DNA of 12,819 nt, from assembly GCA_021300055.1 (NCBI GenBank), contig JAJTHU010000004.1:1-12819 (forward strand). Reading direction: 5' to 3'. The notes under the pieces were generated by a model. That model did no database searches, was not told the origin of the DNA, and saw nothing but the letters and a program-made list of their open reading frames with translations. This document shows, piece by piece, positions 6,740 through 12,819 of this stretch. This stretch comes from Nitrosomonadaceae bacterium. Its GTDB lineage: Bacteria; Pseudomonadota; Gammaproteobacteria; Burkholderiales; Usitatibacteraceae. Both the position numbers and the translations under genes were made by a program. How positions within the stretch are numbered: the first letter of the stretch is position 1; every line of letters begins with the position of its first letter.

Positions 6740-6748
6740 TCTTCTTCC

Positions 6749-7216
6749 CTAAATGGGGTGGCGCTTGGCAGAAATCAAGCCTGTGTTAACACCGACGAGG
6801 TTTAAGCCGCCAAACAAGCGCCCATGTTCAATCTTCACGCAGCGATCCATCACCACATCGAGCCCCGCCGCGCTGGTCTTAGCCGCCGCTGCAGGGTTCA
6901 CCACGCCGAGTTGCATCCACAAGCATTTGGCGCCGATGGCGATCGCTGCGTCGGCAAGCGCGTCGATTTCCTCGCTTTTGCGAAAGCAATCGACCATGTC
7001 GACTTTGAACGGAATGTCCGACAGCGACGCGTAGCATTTCTCGCCGAGCACCTCTTGGTATTGCGGGTTAACCGGAATGACACGGTAGCCGTGCTCTTGC
7101 ATGTATTTCGCCGCGAAATAGCTCGGACGCCACCAGTTAGCGGATAGGCCGACCACCGCAATCGTCTTGCATGACTTAAGAACGCGACTGATACCTGGAA
7201 TGTCATCAACGATCAT
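6749..7216 (-). CDS. CoA-binding domain protein (YccU-like)
   Basis: A 155-residue cytoplasmic protein with the Rossmann-type CoA_binding fold also found in the succinyl-CoA synthetase alpha subunit. Visible are the nucleotide loop TIAVVGLSANWWRPSY (about 18-33), the strand VIPVNPQYQEVLG, KCLWMQLGVVNPAAAA (about 97-112), and the C-terminal VMDRCVKIEHGRL typical of the YccU group. The cellular role of this group is not settled; ligand binding and thiol-related roles have been considered. Its ATG overlaps the ccmH stop by 4 bp (ATGA, 7213-7216), with GAGGA upstream, so it is translationally coupled to the ccm operon and appears to be its last gene. It occupies the place where a ccmI/cycH gene is often found. 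Confidence 0.9.
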   Translation of the reverse strand: MIVDDIPGISRVLKSCKTIAVVGLSANWWRPSYFAAKYMQEHGYRVIPVNPQYQEVLGEKCYASLSDIPFKVDMVDCFRKSEEIDALADAAIAIGAKCLWMQLGVVNPAAAAKTSAAGLDVVMDRCVKIEHGRLFGGLNLVGVNTGLISAKRHPI

Positions 7217-7767
7217 TTGGCGTCCTCGTCATCGAGTAACTTTCTCGCATGGCTTGAGCCTGCGATCGGCGACGTCGCCGACGGCGCACCAGCGGGCAGC
7301 ACCTCTAGGCGCTTGCGGCGCGCAATCACCCGCCAAGCGATCATCGCCGCGACGAACAAGAGCGCAAATGGGCCATACCAAAGCAGCCACGTCTTCGATT
7401 CGACCGGCGGGCGGTACAAGACAAAGTCGCCGTAGCGGGCGACGAGGAAAGTCTTGATCTCTGCGTCGGATTTGCCTTGCTCGACGAGCGTTCGCACCTC
7501 GCGCCGCAAATCACCCGCCAATCCCGCGGGCGACTCAGCCAGCGTCTGGTTTTGGCAGACGAGGCAACGCAGTTCGCTCTCGATCGACTTGAGTCGTTTA
7601 GCGATCTCGGGGGTCGGTGGCGGCAGCTCAGGTTGCTGCACTTGCGCGACCGCCGCGGTGCTGAGCATGAGCACCAAAATCAAACTCGCCATTCCGCGGG
7701 CAGTTTGAGCCACTTTTGCTCCAAAGTGCGCGCCAGTTCTTGAGTTTGCCTGCGAAGATCGGGACAT
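7213..7767 (-). CDS. ccmH: Cytochrome c maturation protein CcmH (CycL-type, thiol-disulfide component)
   Basis: A 184-residue membrane-anchored periplasmic protein of the haem lyase complex. It helps reduce and present the CXXCH cysteines of apocytochrome c. It has a signal or anchor segment (about 26-42), the diagnostic RCLVCQNQ motif with redox cysteines Cys68 and Cys71, ARYGDFVLYRPP (110-121), and a second membrane span at about 127-149, followed by a basic cytoplasmic tail. It corresponds only to the N-terminal part of E. coli CcmH; the C-terminal TPR (CcmI-like) part is absent. ATG at 7767 is chosen because GGGAG lies just upstream and ccmG stops two bases before; an internal Met26 would give a more usual signal peptide and remains possible. 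Confidence 0.95.
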   Translation of the reverse strand: MSRSSQANSRTGAHFGAKVAQTARGMASLILVLMLSTAAVAQVQQPELPPPTPEIAKRLKSIESELRCLVCQNQTLAESPAGLAGDLRREVRTLVEQGKSDAEIKTFLVARYGDFVLYRPPVESKTWLLWYGPFALLFVAAMIAWRVIARRKRLEVLPAGAPSATSPIAGSSHARKLLDDEDAK

Positions 7768-7769
7768 GG

Positions 7770-8390
7770 CTACGCTCCCGACTTAGCGCTCTGCAATTCG
7801 CGCACGATGGGCAGCAGCGTTTCGTTCATCACTTTTGCGTCGATCGGGCCGGTGTGCTTGTAGCGAATCATTCCCTGCTTGTCGATCACGAAGGTCTCTG
7901 GTGCGCCGTAGACGCCCCAGTCGATCGCCACGCGGCCGTTCAAGTCGCTGACGCTAAGTTGGTAGGGGTCACCATGCTTGCGTAGCCACGTCTTGGCAGC
8001 GGCAGGATCGTCTTTCCAGTTAAAGCCCACGATCGGTACCACCTGACGTTTCGCCAAGTCGTTCAGAAACGGATGTTCGTACTGACACGATACGCACCAA
8101 CTTCCCCAGACATTCATCAGCCACACTTGACCACGCATGAGTTCAGGCGAAAACGGCTTATCGGGCGAGTGAAGCACTGGCAGCGAAAACGTCGGTGCCG
8201 GCTTGTTGATGAGCGCAGACGGCACCACGCGCGGATCGAGAAACAACCCCTTGTAGAAGAACACCACTAGCACCGCAAACACAGCGAGCGGCAAAAAGAA
8301 CGCCCACGCACGACGCACCCGCGATCGGGCGGCAGCCGGTGCCGCGGCCGGCGCCTCCGCAGTTGCCTGGTTCGGTAGTTCGGCGCTCAT
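7770..8390 (-). CDS. ccmG: Cytochrome c maturation thioredoxin CcmG/DsbE
   Basis: A 206-residue periplasmic thioredoxin-like protein tethered by one N-terminal span (about 29-47). It reduces disulfides in the apocytochrome c haem-binding motif before ligation. The redox motif is WCVSC (Cys99 and Cys102) preceded by LMNVWGS, and the cis-proline region is GVYGAPETFVID, a CcmG hallmark. An Ala/Pro-rich cytoplasmic N-terminus of about 25 residues precedes the span. Its ATG overlaps the ccmF stop by 4 bp (ATGA, 8387-8390) and has no ribosome binding site of its own, so it probably relies on coupling to ccmF. ccmH follows after two bases. Confidence 0.96.
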   Translation of the reverse strand: MSAELPNQATAEAPAAAPAAARSRVRRAWAFFLPLAVFAVLVVFFYKGLFLDPRVVPSALINKPAPTFSLPVLHSPDKPFSPELMRGQVWLMNVWGSWCVSCQYEHPFLNDLAKRQVVPIVGFNWKDDPAAAKTWLRKHGDPYQLSVSDLNGRVAIDWGVYGAPETFVIDKQGMIRYKHTGPIDAKVMNETLLPIVRELQSAKSGA

Positions 8391-10456
8391 TCGGCAGCGC
8401 GTGGTGCGTCCACGCTATTGGCAAGTGCATGCGCTGGCTGCGCAGGGACAGGCGCTCCCGCTACGCTTCCGGCGCCGCCCGCGGGCGATTCAGCGTGCTT
8501 ACGTGACCTGCGCAGTCGGTAGCGCTTATCGCCGATGGCGAACGCGCCGCCTAGCGACATCAAGATGCAGCCCGCCCAAATCCAGTCGATAAACGGCTTC
8601 ACATAAATGCGCACTGCCCATGCGCCGTTGAGTTCTTTACCCACCGGCTCGCCAAGCGACACATAAAGGTCACGCGTAAATCCTGAGTCGATCGCTGCCT
8701 CAGTCATCGTTTGGCCGGACGCAAAGTAGGTGCGCTTTTCAGGCTTCAGCGTCTCAACCACGCGCCCATCGCGCGAGACTTCAAACACGCCCTTAACAGA
8801 ATCAAAGTTGGGGCCGGGTTTCTCGCCTATCGAAACAAACTTGAACGTGTAGCCGCGCTCGGTGACCGCATCACCTGGCTGCATCCGCACATCGCGCTCG
8901 GTCTCGTAGCCGCGCACCAAGGTAATGCCGATGACGACGACCGCGATCCCCACGTGTGCGAGGTGCATGCCGTAGTAGCTCGCCGAGTTCGCGCGCAACT
9001 TTGCCCACAAACCGATCCCGGCCGTCGCGCGTACGCGATGCACCAAGGCTGCCGCACACGCCGCGATGATCCAGAACGCCAGCAGCAAGCCAAGTGCAAT
9101 CAGCGGCGTCCACTTGCCCATCAAGAACGGCGTCACTATCGCGCACCCAACCGCCACACCAAACGCCCATTTCAGGCGCGTCCACAAATCAGGAAGTGTC
9201 GCATTTCGCCACGCCGCGACCGGCCCCACAGCCATCAGAAACAACGCAGGTGCCATCAGCGGATAGAACACTGCATCAAAGTACGGAGGCCCGACAGAGA
9301 TCTTGCCAAGCTTCAGCGCATCCAAAAACAGTGGGTACAGCGTGCCGAGCATAACCGCCAGCATCGCCACAACCAGCAAAACGTTGTTGGCCAGCAGCAG
9401 CGATTCGCGTGAAGCCGGCGTAAAGGCGTTTGGCACTTTGGCGAGACCCAACTCGGGCGCGCGCCAAGCATAAAGTGCGAGCGATACGCCGATGACGACC
9501 ACCAAAAAGCCCAAGATAAATGCACCGCGCGCGGGATCGGTAGCGAATGCATGCACGCTCGTCAACACGCCGGAGCGCACCAAGAATGTACCCAATAGCG
9601 ACAGCGAGAACGCCATGATTGCCAGCAACACGGTCCAACTCTTGAAGATGCCGCGCTTCTCCGTGACCGCAAGCGAATGAATCAGCGCCGTGCCGACAAG
9701 CCACGGCATAAAGGAAGCGTTCTCGACCGGGTCCCAGAACCACCAGCCGCCCCAGCCGAGCTCGTAGTAAGCCCAAGCGCTACCGAGTGCGATGCCGAGC
9801 GTCAGGAAGATCCATGCTGCCGTTGTCCATGGACGGGACCAGCGCGCCCAAGTTGCGTCGAGCTTGCCGGCGATGAGCGCAGCGATGGCAAACGCAAACG
9901 CCACCGAAAAGCCGACGTAGCCCATGTAGAGCATCGGCGGGTGATAGATCATGCCGGGGTCTTGCAGCAGCGGATTCAGGTCGCGTCCCTCTGGTGGCGC
10001 GGGCAGCAAACGGTCGAATGGGTTGGAGGTGAGCAACGCGAACAAGTAGAAGCCGATACCGATCATCGCCAACACTGCAAGCACGCGCGCAACCACCTCG
10101 CGCGGCAGGCTCTTGCTAAATAACGCGACAGCAAACGTCCAACCGGTGAGCATCAGCATCCACAGCAGCAACGAGCCCTCGTGCGAGCCCCACGACGCGG
10201 TGACCTTGTAGTACACCGGCAACTTGGTATTCGAGTTCGCGGCGACGTTCTTCACCGAGAAGTCGCTGGTGACAAAAGCGTAGATCAAACACGCGAAGGC
10301 GAATGCCACAAACAAAAACTGTCCCGCAGCCAACGGCTTGGCCATGGCCATCATGCGATCGTTGTTGGCGAATGTACCTGCCAACGGCACGACCGCCAGC
10401 ACGATGGCGAGACAGAGCGCGACGATAAGCGCGAAGTGGCCGAGTTCCGGAATCAT
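8387..10456 (-). CDS. ccmF: Cytochrome c haem lyase subunit CcmF
   Basis: A 689-residue polytopic inner-membrane protein, the core of the System I synthetase that takes haem from CcmE and joins it to apocytochrome c. The tryptophan-rich WWD signature is intact at about 234-252 (GWGGWWFWDPVENASFMPW). Histidines that match the haem ligands described for E. coli CcmF are present: His172 (YHPP), His260, His302 and His501 (AHVG). About a dozen or more hydrophobic spans are visible, plus a periplasmic domain near 515-625. AAAGGA sits just before ATG at 10456. The start overlaps by 4 bp a 20-codon open frame that spans the gap from ccmE. Length is close to the family norm. Confidence 0.97.
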   Translation of the reverse strand: MIPELGHFALIVALCLAIVLAVVPLAGTFANNDRMMAMAKPLAAGQFLFVAFAFACLIYAFVTSDFSVKNVAANSNTKLPVYYKVTASWGSHEGSLLLWMLMLTGWTFAVALFSKSLPREVVARVLAVLAMIGIGFYLFALLTSNPFDRLLPAPPEGRDLNPLLQDPGMIYHPPMLYMGYVGFSVAFAFAIAALIAGKLDATWARWSRPWTTAAWIFLTLGIALGSAWAYYELGWGGWWFWDPVENASFMPWLVGTALIHSLAVTEKRGIFKSWTVLLAIMAFSLSLLGTFLVRSGVLTSVHAFATDPARGAFILGFLVVVIGVSLALYAWRAPELGLAKVPNAFTPASRESLLLANNVLLVVAMLAVMLGTLYPLFLDALKLGKISVGPPYFDAVFYPLMAPALFLMAVGPVAAWRNATLPDLWTRLKWAFGVAVGCAIVTPFLMGKWTPLIALGLLLAFWIIAACAAALVHRVRATAGIGLWAKLRANSASYYGMHLAHVGIAVVVIGITLVRGYETERDVRMQPGDAVTERGYTFKFVSIGEKPGPNFDSVKGVFEVSRDGRVVETLKPEKRTYFASGQTMTEAAIDSGFTRDLYVSLGEPVGKELNGAWAVRIYVKPFIDWIWAGCILMSLGGAFAIGDKRYRLRRSRKHAESPAGGAGSVAGAPVPAQPAHALANSVDAPRAAE

Positions 10457-10515
10457 TTAGCGTCCTTTGCGTCTGTCGTGTGACTAATGTGCTTAGTGTG
10501 ATTCACGTGCTTCAT
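10453..10515 (-). CDS. Possible 20-codon His-rich micro-ORF between ccmE and ccmF (unrecognised)
   Basis: The frame reads MKHVNHTKHISHTTDAKDAK. Its ATG overlaps the ccmE TGA by ATGA (10512-10515), and its TGA overlaps the ccmF ATG by ATGA (10453-10456), the same junction used elsewhere in this operon. His falls at positions 3, 6, 9 and 12 and Asp at 15 and 18. It includes an in-frame 18-nt tandem repeat whose two copies differ mostly by conservative or silent changes (Val/Ile, Asn/Ser, Thr/Thr). There is no strong ribosome binding site, but coupling to ccmE could start it. It may act as a translational relay that carries ribosomes from ccmE to ccmF, or be a peptide with a metal- or haem-related role; both are guesses. 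I recognise no homologue. Confidence 0.35.
   Translation of the reverse strand: MKHVNHTKHISHTTDAKDAK
10477..10512 (-). repeat. Imperfect 18-bp tandem repeat in the ccmE-ccmF junction
   Basis: Two adjacent 18-nt units on the minus strand, AAGCACGTGAATCACACT (10512-10495) and AAGCACATTAGTCACACG (10494-10477), agree at 14 of 18 positions. The unit length is a multiple of three, so both are read in the same frame by the micro-ORF. It may be a small duplication or slippage product. Confidence 0.75.
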
Positions 10516-11063
10516 TTACCGTAGGCTGGTTTATCGGCCGGCTTGTAGCCTGACGAATCGACCGGTGCCGGTGCAGATTGTCCCGTCGGGGCTTGCGTCA
10601 CGACTGGCTTTTGCCCCGCAAATACCTTGCCCTCAATCGGGTGCCCGGCACGCTTGAGCGCCTCTGCGGCCTCCGGAGGCATGTAGTTCTCATCGTGCTT
10701 GGCGAGCACTTCTGAGGCGCGAAACACGCCGTCGCTACCGATGCGTCCTTGTGCCACCACGCCTTTTCCTTCTTTAAACAGATCGGGAAGGATGCCGGTA
10801 TACGTGACAGGAATCGTCTGCGCGGTGTCCGTGACTGTGAACGCTACTGTCAATCCATCTGGCTTACGCGCCACACTCCCCACCGTGACCAATCCGCCCA
10901 AGCGAAAGGTGCGCTCGCGCGGGGCCTTATTCTGCGAGACCTCGGTTGGCGTATAGAAGAACACTTGGTTCTGGCGCAGGCTCTGCACCACCAAGGTGGC
11001 GGCAGTCGCCAAGATCGCGATGCCAATCGCGACCCACATAAATCGACGCGCGCGCGGAGTCAT
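10512..11063 (-). CDS. ccmE: Cytochrome c maturation haem chaperone CcmE
   Basis: A 183-residue periplasmic haem chaperone with one N-terminal signal-anchor (about 8-28) and a beta-barrel OB-fold domain (about 35-130). It binds haem covalently through the histidine of LAKHDENYMPPE: His123, with Tyr127 as the likely axial ligand, matching His130 and Tyr134 of E. coli. It receives haem via CcmC/CcmD and delivers it to CcmF. The C-terminal ~50 residues are a flexible Pro/Ala/Lys-rich tail, common in the family. ATG at 11063 overlaps the ccmD stop by 4 bp (ATGA), with AGAGG upstream. Its TGA at 10512-10514 overlaps the start of the possible 20-codon frame leading to ccmF. Confidence 0.97.
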   Translation of the reverse strand: MTPRARRFMWVAIGIAILATAATLVVQSLRQNQVFFYTPTEVSQNKAPRERTFRLGGLVTVGSVARKPDGLTVAFTVTDTAQTIPVTYTGILPDLFKEGKGVVAQGRIGSDGVFRASEVLAKHDENYMPPEAAEALKRAGHPIEGKVFAGQKPVVTQAPTGQSAPAPVDSSGYKPADKPAYGK

Positions 11064-11239
11064 GCGTTACCTCTCTGAATAGACGCTGCGGCGACTTCTT
11101 CGCGCAAATCAGCTTGCACCCGATGGATGCGCAAACGCACCAACACAATCTCGATGGCGATGCACAACAAGAACGCACCGAACGAGCCCCAAACATAAAA
11201 GCCACGACCGTCCATGGCAAAGAACTCAGCCCAGTTCAT
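11060..11239 (-). CDS. ccmD: Haem exporter accessory protein CcmD
   Basis: A 59-residue single-span inner-membrane protein that in System I stabilises the CcmC-CcmE complex and helps release holo-CcmE. It begins MNWAEFFAMDGRGFYVWGSF, the usual N-terminal pattern of CcmD, followed by a hydrophobic span (about 17-33) and a basic, charged cytoplasmic tail (RLRIHRVQADLREEV). A strong ribosome binding site, AAGGAGGT, lies just before the ATG at 11239. The ATG shares its A with the ccmC TGA (1-bp overlap), and its own stop overlaps ccmE by 4 bp. An upstream Met in the same open frame at 11344 lies well inside ccmC and has no such support. Confidence 0.93.
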   Translation of the reverse strand: MNWAEFFAMDGRGFYVWGSFGAFLLCIAIEIVLVRLRIHRVQADLREEVAAASIQRGNA

Positions 11240-11970
11240 CAGCGCACCTCCTTGATCTCGCGCACCCATTGCGTGTGCCGCTCGCGTTCGAGAATGATGG
11301 CCCGCACGCGACATAGTGCGACTGCAATCGAGTACATCCAGCACGCCAAGGCCATGATCAGCATCGCAAGCAACATCGTCATCGCCATCTTGTTACCACC
11401 TGACACTGAGATAGACGCGCCTTGGTGCAGCGTGTTCCACCACTTCACCGAGAAATAAATGATTGGGACGTTGACGGAGCCGACAATCACCAGCAGCGCA
11501 CCCGCCTTGTCCGCGCGCTTCTTGTCTTCGATCGCATTCACCAGCGCGATGTAACCGATGTACAAGAACAGCAGGATCAGCGTCGACGTCATGCGCGCGT
11601 CCCAAGCCCAGTAGGTTCCCCAGGTGGGTTTACCCCACAATGCGCCAGTCCAAAGTGCCAGCGCAGTAAAGATCGCGCCCGTCGGTGCAAGGGCTTCCAT
11701 CATCATCGCCGACAAACGTGTCTGGTAGATCAGCGCGAGCACGCCATACATCGCCATCACCAGATAAATGAACATCCCCATCCAAGCTGTGGGCACGTGA
11801 ATAAAGATGATGCGATACACCTCGCCCTGCTGAAAATCCTCTGGAGCGACAAACAATCCGATGTAGAGCCCCACCACGCCGAGCACAAACGCAGCCGCAC
11901 CAAACCATGGCACAAGCTTGCCAGCGAGCGGGTAAAACGCAGACGGTGCCGAGTACTTAAAAAGGGCCAT
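11239..11970 (-). CDS. ccmC: Haem transporter/haem-handling protein CcmC
   Basis: A 243-residue inner-membrane protein with six spans. It loads haem onto CcmE at the periplasmic face. The WWD motif is present as WGTYWAWDARMTS (117-129), and the flanking haem-ligand histidines are His58 (IIFIHVP) and His182 (NTLHQGA), corresponding to His60 and His184 of E. coli CcmC. Length is normal. ATG at 11970 follows the ccmB stop by 33 bp without a clear ribosome binding site; this gap and the ccmE-ccmF gap are the two non-overlapping spacers longer than 30 bp within the ccm genes. The 33 bp keep the ccmB frame open after its TAG, which is probably chance. Confidence 0.97.
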   Translation of the reverse strand: MALFKYSAPSAFYPLAGKLVPWFGAAAFVLGVVGLYIGLFVAPEDFQQGEVYRIIFIHVPTAWMGMFIYLVMAMYGVLALIYQTRLSAMMMEALAPTGAIFTALALWTGALWGKPTWGTYWAWDARMTSTLILLFLYIGYIALVNAIEDKKRADKAGALLVIVGSVNVPIIYFSVKWWNTLHQGASISVSGGNKMAMTMLLAMLIMALACWMYSIAVALCRVRAIILERERHTQWVREIKEVR

Positions 11971-12003
11971 GTTCGAGTTGTGTGAGTCGGTAAGTGTTTG
12001 ACC

Positions 12004-12729
12004 CTAATCGAGCGCGATCTTTAGTGCCGCTGAGGTGGCGTACGGAGTTGCAACTAGTGCCATCAAGAACAACGCTGCGAGCAAATACAGATTTGCGGTG
12101 GGATCGACGCCCGCAAGCACGGCCTCGACAGCCCCCGCACCAAAAATAAGCACCGGAATATAAAGCGGCAACACCAGCAACCCCAGCAACATACCGCCGC
12201 TGCGCACACCGAGCACCAGCGCGGCACCGATGGCACCGATGGCGGTTAATACGGGCGTACCCAGCAATAGACCGACGACCATGACCATGAGTTCGCTACC
12301 GCCTAAGCCAAATTGCAGCCCTAACACCGGCGACAACACGGCGAGTGGTAGGCCGGACGTTAACCAATGCGAGAGCATTTTACCGAGGCAGATGGCAGGC
12401 AAGGGGTATGGCGAAAGTAGGCACTGCTCCAGCGTGCCGTCCTGATAATCGCTCTGAAACAATCGCGGCAACGTTAACAGCACCGCCAGCAGTGCGCACA
12501 CCCACACCACGCCGGGCGCGATGCGCTTGAGTAACGCCGACTCAGGGCCAATCGCCAGCGGGAACAGACTCACGCAAATTACAAAAAAGGCCAGCGCCTG
12601 CACCAACTCGCCGCGCGAGCGCATGGCCAACGCGAGATCGCGCCGCGCTGCCACCAGCACCCCCTTTTCGGGAATGATTTCGCGGGCTGAGATAGGCAGC
12701 GCCGCGTTCGATGCGTTCGCCGCGCTCAT
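12004..12729 (-). CDS. ccmB: Haem exporter membrane protein CcmB
   Basis: A 241-residue integral membrane protein with six predicted spans, the membrane partner of the CcmA ATPase. Together they use ATP to free holo-CcmE from the CcmCD complex. The family signature FQSDYQDGTLEQCLLSPYPL (about 92-111) is clear, as are FFVICVSLFPLAIGPE and the glycine-rich VLTAIGAIGAALVLGVRSGGMLLGLLVLPLYIPVLIFG segment given here in parts: VLTAIGAIGAALV, then RSGGMLLGLLVLPLYIPVLI. ATG at 12729 is chosen because it overlaps the CcmA stop by 4 bp (ATGA). The start leaves about 20 extra residues before the usual family N-terminus; the open frame also continues upstream to the window edge but there it runs inside ccmA. 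Confidence 0.94.
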   Translation of the reverse strand: MSAANASNAALPISAREIIPEKGVLVAARRDLALAMRSRGELVQALAFFVICVSLFPLAIGPESALLKRIAPGVVWVCALLAVLLTLPRLFQSDYQDGTLEQCLLSPYPLPAICLGKMLSHWLTSGLPLAVLSPVLGLQFGLGGSELMVMVVGLLLGTPVLTAIGAIGAALVLGVRSGGMLLGLLVLPLYIPVLIFGAGAVEAVLAGVDPTANLYLLAALFLMALVATPYATSAALKIALD

Positions 12730-12819
12730 GCGGCGACCTGCATATGCAATTCGTCTTGCCGGGCGATTTGCAGCGGGAGGTGGCTCGCGATCACGGCTGA
12801 CGCACCAGCCGCCAAACAA
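12726..12819 (-). CDS. ccmA: CcmA, ATP-binding subunit of the haem exporter, C-terminal fragment (runs off window)
   Basis: Reading the minus strand from 12818, 30 codons are open before TGA at 12728-12726: LAAGASAVIASHLPLQI then ARQDELHMQVAA. The SH in VIASHLPL fits the H-loop (switch histidine) of an ABC ATPase, and the short tail fits the C-terminus of CcmA. The stop overlaps the ccmB ATG by 4 bp. The Walker motifs and the rest of the gene lie beyond the right edge. The assignment rests on this fragment and on its place before ccmB. Confidence 0.82.
   Translation of the reverse strand, partial: CLAAGASAVIASHLPLQIARQDELHMQVAA

Noticed and set aside
8711..9412. Plus-strand open frame of 233 codons inside ccmF
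   Set aside because: Antisense to well-conserved CcmF motifs, very rich in Arg, His and Gln, and without initiation signals.
11971..12006. ccmB TAG followed in frame by 11 open codons and ccmC, as a possible amber readthrough fusion
   Set aside because: The in-frame relation has a one-in-three chance and 11 codons without stop is ordinary; there is no readthrough context signal, and CcmB and CcmC are normally separate.

Overview
The window reads as a chromosomal segment of a Betaproteobacterium. The first 221 bases are the 5' end of a 16S rRNA gene on the minus strand with beta-type sequence, and every protein resembles betaproteobacterial housekeeping families. Order-level placement is not possible from this sequence alone. 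No insertion sequence, phage gene, CRISPR array or tRNA was seen.

Layout. (1) 1-590, minus strand: head of an rRNA operon, with the 16S 5' end, a leader of about 310 nt carrying a boxA antiterminator and an upstream boxB-like hairpin, and a strong promoter (TTGACG, 17 bp, CATAAT) with an A/T-rich UP-like tract. (2) 834-3682, plus strand, divergent from rrn: a membrane-anchored M23 (LytM-type) peptidoglycan endopeptidase, then anmK (anhydro-MurNAc kinase) with a TTG start overlapping the peptidase stop, then a small EthD-like dimeric alpha-beta barrel protein. (3) 3701-5008, minus: a PLP-dependent O-acetylhomoserine sulfhydrylase (metY-like), with a perfect 13-bp inverted repeat in its upstream gap. 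(4) 5130-6556, minus: a two-gene NfeD/QmcA-type SPFH membrane operon, preceded by what looks like a complete Pho box plus -10. (5) 6749-12819, minus: a compact System I cytochrome c maturation operon, ccmA(partial)-B-C-D-E-F-G-H, ending with a CoA-binding (YccU-like) protein and a possible intrinsic terminator.

How the genes work together. The ccm genes encode the haem handling pathway: CcmAB ATPase/membrane unit, CcmCDE haem loading onto the chaperone CcmE, and CcmF/G/H haem ligation and thiol chemistry. Junctions are mostly 4-bp ATGA or 1-bp overlaps, implying translational coupling. The M23/anmK pair joins peptidoglycan cleavage to recovery of the cell-wall sugar anhydro-MurNAc.

Most unusual observations: a 20-codon open frame (MKHVNHTKHISHTTDAKDAK) that fills the ccmE-ccmF gap exactly, with ATGA overlaps on both sides and His/Asp at every third residue; a well-spaced Pho box promoter for the NfeD/QmcA operon; and the structured inverted repeat ahead of metY. 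The window does not contain an obvious new defence or mobile system; most of it is ordinary core genome.
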